A DNA stretch of 64,000 nucleotides from an uncultured Formosa sp. (GTDB lineage: Bacteria > Bacteroidota > Bacteroidia > Flavobacteriales > Flavobacteriaceae), in the NCBI RefSeq assembly GCF_947500765.1, contig NZ_CANMTH010000001.1:620001-684000 (forward strand), written 5' to 3'. This document shows, piece by piece, positions 18,936 to 28,538 of the stretch. The notes under the pieces are model-generated. The model did not search any database and was not told the DNA's origin. It saw only the letters and a program-made list of their open reading frames with translations. The translations under genes were made by a program, and so were the position numbers. Position 1 is the first letter of the stretch. Each line of letters starts with the position of its first letter.

Positions 18936-20105
18936 ATGGCCGACCTTAATTTTTTGGCTCCAGTACCCGATGTTGTTTTAGCGTATAACGAGTTATTGTC
19001 GCAACAAGCCATCGGAAAAAAAATAAAAATACATTCTAAACAAGATGGTATTCCAGACCTAGAAGGTGTAGATGTAGCCATAATTGGTGTATTAGAAAAC
19101 CGAAATGATATTAATTATATAGGTGAAGATTTTAATTTAAACGAAATCCGTAATGCTTTTTATAAATTATATCCAGGAAATTGGTGCACTTCAATGGCCG
19201 ATTTAGGAGATATATATAAAGGAGAAACGGTAGAAGACACTTATTATGCTTTAAAAGAAACGGTTTCAGAATTAGTGAAATTAAATATTATTCCTATTGT
19301 ACTTGGCGGAAGTCAAGATCTTACCTATCCAATGTATCGTGCATTCGATTCGCTAATTCCAATGGTTAACATTGTGAATGTAGATAGTAATTTCGATTTA
19401 GGCGATTTAACACAGCCTATAAAAAATGATAGTTTTGTAGGAAAAATTATTTTAGAAGAACCTTATAATCTATTTAATTACGCAACAATAGGCTATCAAA
19501 CCTATTTTAATTCGCAAGAACAGATAGATTTGATGGAAACATTATACTTTGAGGCCTATCGTTTAGGACAAGTTTCTAGCGATATTACTTTGGTAGAACC
19601 TGTTATGCGCGATGCCAATATAGTAACTATAGATCTAGGATCTGTCAAAGCTTCAGAAGTTAGTTTAAACCAGAAAGTCTCCCCAAATGGTTTAGATGGT
19701 AAAGAAATATGTGCAATCACAAGGTACGCTGGTATAAGTAATAAAGTAAATGCTTTAGGTGTTTTTGAATACAAACCATCTCAAGACGATGAAATTACAT
19801 GCGTATTAATAGCTCAAATGATTTGGTACTTTATTGAAGGACTGAATTGTAGAGTAGAAGATACAGATTTTAAAGATGAGCATGTTTACCAAAAATTCAT
19901 TACCTTGGTCGACTCCCAAGAACTCAATTTTTACAAAAGCATCAAAACTGGACGCTGGTGGATTGAGATCCCTTTTTTAAATGAAATCAATAATAAATTA
20001 AAAAGACACACGTTATTACCATGTATGCATCAAGATTATTTAGATGCATGTAATAATCAAATTCCCCAACGTTGGTACAAAGCATATCAAAAAAACTGCG
20101 TTTAA
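18936..20105 (+). CDS. Arginase/formimidoylglutamase-fold protein with missing metal ligands
   Basis: A 389 aa protein with the ureohydrolase fold, 3 bases after topA and 158 bases before gldK. Active arginases and HutG use two Mn ions held by GGDH/GGSHD, DAHxD and SxDxDxxDP. Here these read GGSQD (Gln127 for His), DSNFD (150-154, Asn for the central His) and TIDLG (231-235, Gly for the second Asp). Several ligands are therefore lost and ureohydrolase activity is unlikely. Databases may call such proteins formimidoylglutamase or arginase. No hut genes are nearby. The gldK neighbour suggests an unproven link to motility or secretion. Confidence 0.8.
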   Translation: MADLNFLAPVPDVVLAYNELLSQQAIGKKIKIHSKQDGIPDLEGVDVAIIGVLENRNDINYIGEDFNLNEIRNAFYKLYPGNWCTSMADLGDIYKGETVEDTYYALKETVSELVKLNIIPIVLGGSQDLTYPMYRAFDSLIPMVNIVNVDSNFDLGDLTQPIKNDSFVGKIILEEPYNLFNYATIGYQTYFNSQEQIDLMETLYFEAYRLGQVSSDITLVEPVMRDANIVTIDLGSVKASEVSLNQKVSPNGLDGKEICAITRYAGISNKVNALGVFEYKPSQDDEITCVLIAQMIWYFIEGLNCRVEDTDFKDEHVYQKFITLVDSQELNFYKSIKTGRWWIEIPFLNEINNKLKRHTLLPCMHQDYLDACNNQIPQRWYKAYQKNCV

Positions 20106-20190
20106 ATGCTAAAAAAATTGGATGAAACGTAGTGCTCATCGATTAAATGCGTTTTTTTACGACGAAATGATGAATTTTTCTTCAAAAAAA

Positions 20191-20221
20191 TTGTTTTTTA
20201 GAAAATATATAAATATGTTTA
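20191..20221 (+). promoter_or_regulatory. Promoter of the gldKLMN operon
   Basis: TTG (20191-20193), a 20-base spacer and TATGTTTA (20214-20221, one mismatch to TAnnTTTG) lie 42 bases before the gldK ATG. Confidence 0.6.
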
Positions 20222-20263
20222 CACTCTTAAAATTTAGGTACCAATTATAACCTCAAGTTTTCT

Positions 20264-21631
20264 ATGGATATGAAAAAATTATTTTTATTAACAGTTGTTT
20301 TAACAGTAGTAATGAGTTGTGGCTCTGGAGACAGAGGCGAACTTGTTGGAGTTCAGGGTAAAAGATGGCACCCAGAAAAGCCTTATGGAATGGCATTAGT
20401 TCCAGGAGGATCTTTTATTATGGGTAAAGCTGATGATGATTTAGCAGGCATTCAAGATGCGCCTTCTAAAACAGTAACAGTCCGTGCTTTCTACATGGAC
20501 GAGACAGAAATCACAAATGGTGAATACAGACAGTTTGTGAATTGGGTACGTGATTCTATAGTAAGAACTCGTTTAGCCATTTTAGCAGACGAAGTTGGAA
20601 AAACTCCAGAAGATGGAGGTGTTGGTGAATTTGCATTCACTGATGCAGATACAGCTAGTATGACAGTGTACGAAAAGTATATGTTAGACAATTATAGCGG
20701 ATTAGGACCAACAGGAAATGAAGGAAGAAAATTAAATAAGCGTGTAGACCTTATTTATGATGAAGCCGATTATCCAGATGAGTATTATGCTGAGGTAATG
20801 GATTCTATGCATATTCCTTTGGAAGAATCTTACAATGGACAACGTACTTGGGATGTGAATAAATTCAAGTTTCAATACACGTATTTAGATATACAAAAAG
20901 CAGCTAAGGATAAAAACCTTAAACGTAGCGACGTTATTATGCAAGAAGAAGTTCAAGTATATCCAGACACTACAGCTTGGATTAGAGATTTTGCATACTC
21001 TTATAACGAACCAATGCATAACGATTATTTCTGGCATGATGCTTATGGAGAATATCCTGTAGTAGGCGTGAGCTGGAAACAAGCAAATGCATTTTGTCAA
21101 TGGAGAACATTATACAAAAATTCTTATCAAAAAGATAAAAGAAGACAATATGTAAACTCTTTCAGATTACCATCTGAAGCAGAGTGGGAGTATGCTGCTC
21201 GTGGAGGTCTTCAAGCAGCGACATTTCCTTGGGGAGGTCCTTACGCAAAAGACGACAGAGGTTGTTTCTTAGCCAACTTTAAGCCTTTAAGAGGTGATTA
21301 TGCAGCAGATCAGGCATTATATACTGTAGAAGCAAAATCTTACGAGCCTAACGATTTTAACTTATATAATATGGCAGGAAACGTATCAGAATGGGTTTAC
21401 TCATCTTACGATCCTTCATCTTACGAATATTCTTCTTCTATTAACCCAATTGTTAACGACAATACTAACCAACGTAAAGTGGTAAGAGGTGGTTCTTGGA
21501 AAGATGTTGCTTACTTCTTACAAGTAAGTTCAAGAGATTACGAATACGCTGATTCAGCAAGAAGTTACATTGGATTTAGAACTGTTCAAGATTATATGGG
21601 AACAGATATTACAAGTAACTCAGGAATTTAA
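20264..21631 (+). CDS. gldK: Gliding motility / T9SS lipoprotein GldK
   Basis: Outer-membrane lipoprotein that forms the periplasmic ring of the type IX secretion system with GldN. It has 455 aa (a second ATG at 20270 is equally possible). The lipoprotein signal ends VVMSC with the acylated Cys at about 19. The body is a formylglycine-generating-enzyme-like (FGE-sulfatase) domain, seen in GGSFIMG, ETEITNGEYRQF, RLPSEAEWEYAARGG, NMAGNVSEWV and VVRGGSW. It heads the operon gldK-L-M-N. In Flavobacterium the homologues are needed for gliding and for secretion of adhesins and chitinase. Confidence 0.97.
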   Translation: MDMKKLFLLTVVLTVVMSCGSGDRGELVGVQGKRWHPEKPYGMALVPGGSFIMGKADDDLAGIQDAPSKTVTVRAFYMDETEITNGEYRQFVNWVRDSIVRTRLAILADEVGKTPEDGGVGEFAFTDADTASMTVYEKYMLDNYSGLGPTGNEGRKLNKRVDLIYDEADYPDEYYAEVMDSMHIPLEESYNGQRTWDVNKFKFQYTYLDIQKAAKDKNLKRSDVIMQEEVQVYPDTTAWIRDFAYSYNEPMHNDYFWHDAYGEYPVVGVSWKQANAFCQWRTLYKNSYQKDKRRQYVNSFRLPSEAEWEYAARGGLQAATFPWGGPYAKDDRGCFLANFKPLRGDYAADQALYTVEAKSYEPNDFNLYNMAGNVSEWVYSSYDPSSYEYSSSINPIVNDNTNQRKVVRGGSWKDVAYFLQVSSRDYEYADSARSYIGFRTVQDYMGTDITSNSGI

Positions 21632-21674
21632 TTATTTTTAACTTAACCTAAATAAATCATTATTAATCAACCTT

Positions 21675-21693
21675 TTAAGGGTCGAACCCTTAA
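21675..21693 (+). promoter_or_regulatory. Intercistronic hairpin between gldK and gldL
   Basis: A perfect 8-bp stem, TTAAGGGT-CGA-ACCCTTAA, lies 21 bases before the gldL ATG. No T run follows, so it is not a terminator. It may mark mRNA processing or tune gldL expression. Confidence 0.5.
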
Positions 21694-21714
21694 GTAAAAT
21701 AAAAATTAGAAATT

Positions 21715-22365
21715 ATGGCACAATCAAAAGCAGGAAAAAGATTTATAAACATGGCTTATGGTCTTGGAGCATCAGTAGTAATTATTGGAGCACTTTTTAA
21801 GATTACTCATATTGAATTTGGACCAATTACAGGTAACCTGATGTTAACAATCGGTCTTGTTGCAGAAGCAATTATTTTCGCAATCTCTGCATTCGAACCA
21901 GTAGATGATGAATTAGACTGGTCTAAAGTTTATCCAGAATTAGCAGGAGGAGCTCCTAGTGCAACTAAAGGTAAAAAAGAAGAGCCTAAAGATGCAGAAG
22001 GTTTATTATCTAAAAAATTAGATAACTTATTAAAAGATGCTAAAATCGATGCTAATTTAATGGCTAGCTTAGGAACTAGTATTAAAAACTTCGAAGGTGC
22101 TGCTAAGGGAATTAACCCAACTATAGACTCTATCGCTTCAACTAAAAAATATGGTGAAGAAATGTCTATCGCTGCATCTCAAATGGAGTCTTTAAATAGC
22201 CTTTACAAAGTACAATTAGAAAGCGCTAGTCGTCAAACTTCAATCAATAAAGAGTCTGTAGAAAACGCTCAAAAATTAAAAGATCAAATGCAATCATTAG
22301 CGTCTAACTTATCATCTTTAAACGGTGTATACGGTGGAATGCTTTCTGCAATGGTAAAAAAATAA
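21715..22365 (+). CDS. gldL: Gliding motility / T9SS motor protein GldL
   Basis: Inner-membrane stator-like subunit of the proton-driven motor that powers type IX secretion and gliding with GldM. It has 216 aa. Two N-terminal membrane spans (about 13-31 and 41-60) carry buried charges, Lys29 and Glu51; the equivalent Glu is needed for motor function in the Flavobacterium protein. A cytoplasmic helical domain follows. It lies 83 bases after gldK and 54 bases before gldM. Confidence 0.97.
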   Translation: MAQSKAGKRFINMAYGLGASVVIIGALFKITHIEFGPITGNLMLTIGLVAEAIIFAISAFEPVDDELDWSKVYPELAGGAPSATKGKKEEPKDAEGLLSKKLDNLLKDAKIDANLMASLGTSIKNFEGAAKGINPTIDSIASTKKYGEEMSIAASQMESLNSLYKVQLESASRQTSINKESVENAQKLKDQMQSLASNLSSLNGVYGGMLSAMVKK

Positions 22366-22419
22366 TTACTAATTAGAATATAAAGTTCTATACATTATTA
22401 ACTTAAAAACTAATTAGAA

Positions 22420-23982
22420 ATGGCAGGAGGAAATTTATCCGCAAGGCAAAAAATGATTAACTTGATGTATTTAATCTTCATCGCGATGTTAGCGTTGAAT
22501 ATGTCAAAAGAAGTGCTTTCAGCATTTGGATTAATGAACGAAAAATTGGTAGAATCAAACCAATTAGCAACGTCACGTAATCAAGCTTTATTATCAAATC
22601 TAGCTGTAAAAGCAGACGAGAACCCAGAAAAGTTTAAGCCACTTAAACAAAAAGCAGATCAAATTGGATCGTTAGGGAATGATTTTAATTCATATCTTGA
22701 TGATTTAAAATCACAAATGACTGCTAAATTAGAAGATGATACAGACTATGAAACCATGGATAAAGGTGATTTCTTAGACAATCATTTCTTTCTAGGAGAT
22801 ACTCATAAAGCAGAAGGGAAAAAATTCTTAAGTGAAATTGCTAAATTTAGAGATGAAACTGTTGCAATTCTAGAATCAGACCCAAAATTAGCACCAATGG
22901 CTGCTGATGTTAAAAAGAAATTTAGTACAGATAAAGTAGAAAACAGAGATGGTATTAAAGTAGATTGGTTAGAATACAACTATAAAGGTTATCCTTTAGT
23001 TGCTTCTTTAACAAAAATTACTCAATTACAATCTGATGTTAAAACAACAGCTTCAGAAGTATTAAATAATATGTTAGCAGGGTCTTTAGCAGCAGAAGCT
23101 TCTATGACTAACTACACTACTTTATTAGAAACATCAAAATCGGCTTATTTTAACGGTGAAACTTTTGATGGTAACATTGTGTTAGGTCGTAAAGATGGAT
23201 CTACTAAACCAAATAAAGTTGAATTAACTTTAGACGGAAGACCATTAACAACAGAACAATATACTGTTGAAGACGGTAAAGTAAAATTAAACTTTGGTAC
23301 AGGAAGTGCTGGTGAACACGTTATTGAAGGGAAATTAACATTCTTACAAGATGGTGAGTCTGTAGAAGTTCCTGTAAAATCAACTTTCGCTACTATTTCT
23401 AAACCAAATGCAGCAACTATTTCTGCAGACAAAATGAATGTAGTATACCGTGGTGTTGCTAACCCAATGACTATTACTTTTGCAGGTATTGCAGATAGTA
23501 AAGTTAACGCTACTGCATCTGGTTTAAGAAAAGGTACTGGAAGTGGTAAATATATTATGAATCCGGGCTCAGGAAGAGAAGTTACTATTAATGTAAGTGG
23601 AACTTTGCCTGATGGAAATAAAGTATCTGATAAAGCTACGTTTAGAATTAAAGATATTCCAAGTCCAACGGGAACAATACGTGGAGAGTCTGGAAGTGTT
23701 TCTATGCAACGTAACAGTTTATCATCTGCGACTATTGGAGCTAAATTAGATGATTTTGATTTCGACTTACCTTTAAAAGTAACGTCTTTTAAAATTAAAA
23801 TTCCTGGACAACCTACTATTACTGTGGGAGGAACTAAACTTAATAGTAGAGCAGCAGCAGCCTTACGTAAAGCAAAAAGAGGAGAAGATGTTACTATTTT
23901 CGATATTTCGGCTCAGATTAATGGAAATTCATCTTATAAATTGAAAAAAGTATCTCCAATTATTATAGAGCTTTCTAACTAA
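22420..23982 (+). CDS. gldM: Gliding motility / T9SS protein GldM
   Basis: The 520 aa partner of GldL. One N-terminal membrane span (about residues 14-33, LMYLIFIAMLALNM) crosses the inner membrane and joins the GldL bundle. The remaining 480 residues form the elongated periplasmic shaft of helical and Ig-like domains (D1-D4) that reaches the GldK/N ring. The N-terminal segment GGNLSARQKMIN is strongly family-like. Length is full. Confidence 0.97.
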   Translation: MAGGNLSARQKMINLMYLIFIAMLALNMSKEVLSAFGLMNEKLVESNQLATSRNQALLSNLAVKADENPEKFKPLKQKADQIGSLGNDFNSYLDDLKSQMTAKLEDDTDYETMDKGDFLDNHFFLGDTHKAEGKKFLSEIAKFRDETVAILESDPKLAPMAADVKKKFSTDKVENRDGIKVDWLEYNYKGYPLVASLTKITQLQSDVKTTASEVLNNMLAGSLAAEASMTNYTTLLETSKSAYFNGETFDGNIVLGRKDGSTKPNKVELTLDGRPLTTEQYTVEDGKVKLNFGTGSAGEHVIEGKLTFLQDGESVEVPVKSTFATISKPNAATISADKMNVVYRGVANPMTITFAGIADSKVNATASGLRKGTGSGKYIMNPGSGREVTINVSGTLPDGNKVSDKATFRIKDIPSPTGTIRGESGSVSMQRNSLSSATIGAKLDDFDFDLPLKVTSFKIKIPGQPTITVGGTKLNSRAAAALRKAKRGEDVTIFDISAQINGNSSYKLKKVSPIIIELSN

Positions 23983-24040
23983 TTAAAAAATTAGTCATCT
24001 TAAAAATAGATTAGCACAACATTTTAAAATTTTTTAAACA

Positions 24041-24931
24041 ATGAATTATAAAAGTTTTTTATTAACCCTATGTAGCATTTTTGTAGCAACTGCATCTTTT
24101 GCACAAGCGAACATTTTAAATGCGAAAAGTCCAGACGAAATCGGTTTAAGAACTGATGCTCAAAAAGCATTAGACAATGACAAACCTTTAGAGTATGGTT
24201 ATGTAGACGATCGTGACCTCTTGTTTTCTAAAATGGTTTGGGAAAAAGTTGTGTTAGACGAACGTGTAAACTTTCCTTTATATTATCCTGTTGATACAAA
24301 TAATATTGGAAGTAATAGACGTTCTCTTTACGATGTTCTTTTAAAAGCTATTAAGCAAGGTAAAATTGAAAATATTTATGACGATTCTTACTTTACAACA
24401 AAAAGAACATTAGGAGATATACAAGATGCCTTAGTTTTAGTTGATACTACTGATATGGGGTATGAGCAATATAATGCTGAAGGTGTTGTAGATCAGCAGT
24501 ATATTAATAAACAAGAGATTTCTGCATACAATATTTCAGAATATTGGATTAAAGGTTTATGGTATTTCGATAAGCGCCAATCTGAGTTAAAATACCGTTT
24601 ATTAGGTATTGCACCTGTTGCACCAGATGTTAACTTTCTTAATGCAGAAACTAAAGAATTAATCCCTTTATTTTGGATTTTCTATCCAGATGCTCGACAA
24701 GTATTGCATGAAGCTAAAGCGTTTAACGACGATAATAGTGCAGTTCCTTTTTCTTTCGATCATATTCTTAACTCGAGACGTTTTAATGGATATATCTTTA
24801 AAGAGGAAAATGTTTTCGGAGACAGAGAAGTTGAAGAATACATTGCCGATAACGCTTTAATGCAGTTGTTAGAATCTGATAGAATTAAAGAAAACATCAG
24901 AAATTTTGAATTAGATATGTGGTCTTACTAG
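24041..24931 (+). CDS. gldN: Gliding motility / T9SS protein GldN
   Basis: Periplasmic ring component that binds GldK, 296 aa. A cleavable signal peptide covers about residues 1-22 (ending ASFAQA). The body contains the GldN pattern DRDLLFSKMVWEKVVLDERVN followed by NRRSLYDVLLKAIKQGKI. It is a single copy; no gldO paralogue follows. A strong terminator 20 bases downstream ends the operon. Confidence 0.96.
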   Translation: MNYKSFLLTLCSIFVATASFAQANILNAKSPDEIGLRTDAQKALDNDKPLEYGYVDDRDLLFSKMVWEKVVLDERVNFPLYYPVDTNNIGSNRRSLYDVLLKAIKQGKIENIYDDSYFTTKRTLGDIQDALVLVDTTDMGYEQYNAEGVVDQQYINKQEISAYNISEYWIKGLWYFDKRQSELKYRLLGIAPVAPDVNFLNAETKELIPLFWIFYPDARQVLHEAKAFNDDNSAVPFSFDHILNSRRFNGYIFKEENVFGDREVEEYIADNALMQLLESDRIKENIRNFELDMWSY

Positions 24932-24951
24932 TATCCACTATATAATATTAT

Positions 24952-24982
24952 AAAAAAGGCTCGCAATTTGCGAGCCTTTTTT
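24952..24982 (+). terminator. Terminator of the gldKLMN operon
   Basis: AAAAAAGGCTCGCAA pairs with its complement around a minimal loop, and the right arm ends in a T6 run. Confidence 0.92.
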
Positions 24983-25016
24983 GTTTGCTCAGATTTTAAC
25001 ATCGTATCTTTGAGGC

Positions 25017-26066
25017 ATGAAAGAAGTAGATTATTTAATTGTTGGTTGCGGATTAGCAGGTATAGCTTTTACAGAAGAGATAAAGACGAATAACGGATCT
25101 GTTATGGTTTTCGATAATAAATCTCAGAAATCTTCTACAGTAGCAGGAGGTGTCTATAATCCTGTAGTTTTAAATCGATTTACAGCAGTTTGGAGAGTTA
25201 AAGAACAGTTAGAAATTGCATTGCCTTTATACAGTCAGTTAGAAGAAAAATTAGGTGTTAAGTTAGATTATAAAACACCTGTTTATAGACGTTTTTTATC
25301 GTCAGAAGAGCAAAACGATTGGTTTACTGCTTCCGATAAACCAAATTTAGGCGAGTTTATTTCAACTCAATTAATTAAAAATGTAAATACAGGTATCGAT
25401 GCTGATTTTGGATATGGTGAAGTCCTTAATTCTGGCCGAATAGATACAGCGCAATTAATTTCAGCCTATAAAAAAGATTTAAAATCGCATGATGAGTTGG
25501 ACGAAAGTGATTTTCAATACAATGATTTAGAAGTCGTAGCATCTGGTTTCTTATATCAAAATATAAAAGCAAAACACATCATCTTTGCAGAAGGCTTTGG
25601 GTTAATACATAACCCATATTTTAATTACTTACCTATGGTAGGAGCTAAAGGGGAATTATTAGTTATTCATGCACCCGATTTAAAGATGAAATTTCTTTTA
25701 AAAGCAAGTTTGTTTTTAATTCCGTTAGGAAGCGATTTATATAAAGTTGGAGCCACTTACCAATGGACAGACAAAACAAATACACTTACTGAAGAAGGAA
25801 AAACAGAGCTGTTAACAAAGTTACATGCCTTTTTAAAGTGCGATTTCACAGTTGTAGAACATCTTGCAGGTATTAGGCCAACTATTAAAGACAGACGTCC
25901 ATTAGTAGGTCAACATCCCGAATATAAAAATATGTATGTTCTAAATGGTTTAGGAACGCGAGGTGTTTTAATAGGACCTTACGTATCTAAACAACTATTT
26001 AATACTATTGAAAAGGGGGCAGAATTAAATCCAGAAATTAACATCACTCGATTTCTAAAAAGATAA
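25017..26066 (+). CDS. FAD-dependent oxidoreductase (DAO family)
   Basis: A 349 aa flavoprotein of the D-amino-acid oxidase / glycine oxidase type. The N-terminal Rossmann motif is VGCGLAGIAF (9-18), followed by an acidic strand end VFDNKS. The C-terminal half has the DAO-like block AGIRPTIKDRRPLVG and a closing GLGTRGVLIGPYVSKQL that contacts FAD. The substrate is not predictable. No thiamine-biosynthesis genes are nearby, so a thiO role is not supported. It converges on the DUF983 gene with only 4 bases between stops. Confidence 0.85.
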   Translation: MKEVDYLIVGCGLAGIAFTEEIKTNNGSVMVFDNKSQKSSTVAGGVYNPVVLNRFTAVWRVKEQLEIALPLYSQLEEKLGVKLDYKTPVYRRFLSSEEQNDWFTASDKPNLGEFISTQLIKNVNTGIDADFGYGEVLNSGRIDTAQLISAYKKDLKSHDELDESDFQYNDLEVVASGFLYQNIKAKHIIFAEGFGLIHNPYFNYLPMVGAKGELLVIHAPDLKMKFLLKASLFLIPLGSDLYKVGATYQWTDKTNTLTEEGKTELLTKLHAFLKCDFTVVEHLAGIRPTIKDRRPLVGQHPEYKNMYVLNGLGTRGVLIGPYVSKQLFNTIEKGAELNPEINITRFLKR

Positions 26067-26070
26067 AAAT

Positions 26071-26454
26071 CTATTTTTTAACTAAGTTCTTGTCGTAACT
26101 CATAAACATATTGATCCAAATATTACGAGCTAATCGCATTATAATGGGCGTAAATGCTATTAAAGTACAAACAATAGCTATAAAAGCAGTGACTAATCCA
26201 GTTCCTAAAAATAAATAACTAATAACAAAAGCAGCTACAGCAAAGGCAATACCTACAGCGTAGCTAACATACATTGCACCATAAAAGAAAGATGGTTCAA
26301 TTTTGTATTTGGTATGACAATGCGAACAATGTTCGTGCATTTTTAATGTGTCGCTTAGAATATACGGATTTTTTGTAACGTACATAGATTCTTGGTGACA
26401 TTTAGGGCAAACACCCGTTAACATACTATATACTTTCGATCCTTTTGTAAACAT
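26071..26454 (-). CDS. DUF983 family zinc-ribbon membrane protein
   Basis: A 127 aa protein. A zinc-ribbon-like N-terminal part has two Cys pairs (CPKCHQ near 16-19 and CSHCHT near 43-46). Two membrane spans follow (about 62-84 and 87-107). The layout matches DUF983, whose function is not established. Confidence 0.85.
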   Translation of the reverse strand: MFTKGSKVYSMLTGVCPKCHQESMYVTKNPYILSDTLKMHEHCSHCHTKYKIEPSFFYGAMYVSYAVGIAFAVAAFVISYLFLGTGLVTAFIAIVCTLIAFTPIIMRLARNIWINMFMSYDKNLVKK

Positions 26455-26540
26455 TTTATTTAATGTATTTTTACAACCTAATTTAAATTACAAACTTAAG
26501 ATTTAATCATCTAATGTTTGGTAACATTTGTAACAATTCT

Positions 26541-28451
26541 ATGCTTAATATACATAACTTATCTATTTCATTTCAGGGTGAATATTTATTTGAAGAAATA
26601 ACCTTTAAATTAAGTCAAGGCGATCGCGTTGGTTTAATTGGTAAAAACGGTGCCGGAAAATCTACCATGCTGAAAATCATTTCAAAAGATTTAGAACCAG
26701 ATTCTGGACAAATATCTGCTGATAAAGATTTAAAAATAGGGTTTTTAAGACAAGACATAGATTTTGTTTTAGGACGAACCGTTTTAGATGAAGCTTATCA
26801 AGCTTTTACAGAGATTAAAGATCTGGAAGCTAAAATGGAATACATAAACGAACAGTTTGTAACACGTACAGATTATGAAAGTGAATCGTATCATCAATTA
26901 ATGATTGATTTAAACGATTTACAACATCAATACGAAATAGTTGGTGGGTATAACTATCAAGGAAACACTGAACGTATTTTACAAGGTTTAGGATTTCAGC
27001 GTGAAGATTTTGAAAAACTAACAGACACATTTTCTGGAGGTTGGCGTATGCGTATAGAATTAGCTAAATTATTATTACAAAACAATGATATTTTATTACT
27101 CGATGAGCCAACAAACCACTTAGATATAGAATCTATAATTTGGTTAGAAGGATTTCTAAAAAACTATCCAGGAGCAGTTGCAATTGTATCTCACGATAAA
27201 ATGTTTTTAGATAATGTAACAAACCGAACTATAGAAATATCATTAGGAAGAATTTATGATTACCCTAAAGCCTATTCTCAGTTCTTAGTATTACGCCAAG
27301 AGATTAGAGACCAACAAATGGCTTCTCAAAAGAATCAACAAAAGCAAATTGAACAAACTGAAAAACTAATTGAAAAATTCCGTGCCAAAGCATCTAAAGC
27401 AACTATGGCACAATCGCTAATTAAAAAGTTAGATAGACTAGATCGTATTGAGGTTGATGAAGACGATAATAGTGTAATGACTTTAAATTTCCCTGTATCT
27501 GTCACGCCAGGAAAAGTGGTTGTAGAAGCCAATAGTATTGTTAAAGAATATGGTGATAAGCAAGTACTTCAAGGAGTAAGTTTACATATAGAACGTAACA
27601 GTAAAACGGCATTTGTTGGGCAAAACGGACAAGGAAAATCTACCTTAGCAAAAATTATTGTTGGAGAATTAGAATACGAAGGCGATTTAAAATTAGGGCA
27701 TAATGTACAGATAGGATATTTTGCACAGAATCAAGCAGAGTATTTAGATGGAAATAAAACTGTTCTAGATACCATGATTGATGCCGCAAATGAAAAAAAT
27801 AGAAGTAAAGTAAGAGATATTTTAGGATCGTTTTTATTTCGAGGAGAAGAGGCCGAAAAGTATGTGCGTGTATTATCTGGAGGGGAAAGAAACCGTTTGG
27901 CATTGGCAAAATTAATGTTACAACCATTTAATGTGTTAGTAATGGATGAGCCTACAAATCACTTAGATATAAAATCTAAAAACGTATTAAAAGCAGCTTT
28001 AAAACGTTTTGAAGGGACTTTATTATTAGTTTCTCATGATCGTGATTTTCTTCAAAATTTAACAGATAAAGTGGTTGAATTTAAAGATCATAAAATAAAA
28101 GAATATTTAGGAGATATAGATTTTTACTTAGAAGAACGTAATGTTGAAAACCTAAGGGAAGTCGAAAAAAGGAATGTGGTTAAAGAACAACCTAAAGAGA
28201 AAAAAACAGCATCTTATGAAGATCAGAAAAAATTAAAATCATTAAATAATAGATTAAGTAAAATAGAATCCCAGATAAACGAGTTGGAGAAAGATATTAA
28301 AAAATTAGATTCTGATTTGGCTTTAAATTATGATGAACTGGCTGCTAAACCAGATTTTTTCGAATCTTATAATAATAAGAAAAAGAAGCTTAGTAAATTA
28401 ATGTCAGATTGGGAAGATGTACAGATGGAATTAGATACTTTAGAACGTTAA
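26541..28451 (+). CDS. ABC-F family ATP-binding protein (Uup/EttA-like)
   Basis: Soluble protein of about 636 aa with two ABC ATPase domains and no membrane segment. I choose ATG 26541 (MLNIHNLSISFQG) over ATG 26514, because ABC-F proteins start directly at the first ABC strand. Walker A motifs are GKNGAGKST and GQNGQGKST, signatures FSGGWRMR and LSGGERNR, Walker B LLLDEPTNHLD and VMDEPTNHLD. The linker between domains is charged and helical, and a C-terminal coiled coil (about 560-636) resembles Uup. ABC-F proteins act on ribosomes; no evidence here separates housekeeping from resistance roles. Confidence 0.93.
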   Translation: MLNIHNLSISFQGEYLFEEITFKLSQGDRVGLIGKNGAGKSTMLKIISKDLEPDSGQISADKDLKIGFLRQDIDFVLGRTVLDEAYQAFTEIKDLEAKMEYINEQFVTRTDYESESYHQLMIDLNDLQHQYEIVGGYNYQGNTERILQGLGFQREDFEKLTDTFSGGWRMRIELAKLLLQNNDILLLDEPTNHLDIESIIWLEGFLKNYPGAVAIVSHDKMFLDNVTNRTIEISLGRIYDYPKAYSQFLVLRQEIRDQQMASQKNQQKQIEQTEKLIEKFRAKASKATMAQSLIKKLDRLDRIEVDEDDNSVMTLNFPVSVTPGKVVVEANSIVKEYGDKQVLQGVSLHIERNSKTAFVGQNGQGKSTLAKIIVGELEYEGDLKLGHNVQIGYFAQNQAEYLDGNKTVLDTMIDAANEKNRSKVRDILGSFLFRGEEAEKYVRVLSGGERNRLALAKLMLQPFNVLVMDEPTNHLDIKSKNVLKAALKRFEGTLLLVSHDRDFLQNLTDKVVEFKDHKIKEYLGDIDFYLEERNVENLREVEKRNVVKEQPKEKKTASYEDQKKLKSLNNRLSKIESQINELEKDIKKLDSDLALNYDELAAKPDFFESYNNKKKKLSKLMSDWEDVQMELDTLER

Positions 28452-28538
28452 CAAAAGATGTAGTTGGTCGAAAATATTTGTCTTTAATCAGTGGTTTTGT
28501 TAACATTGTTGTCTAATAGACCCCCAAATATTATCTAC

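Noticed and set aside
18677..19081. 134-codon minus-strand ORF across the topA end
   Set aside because: Its composition (runs of Phe, Ala and Val) is the reverse complement of the Lys/Ala-rich topA tail.
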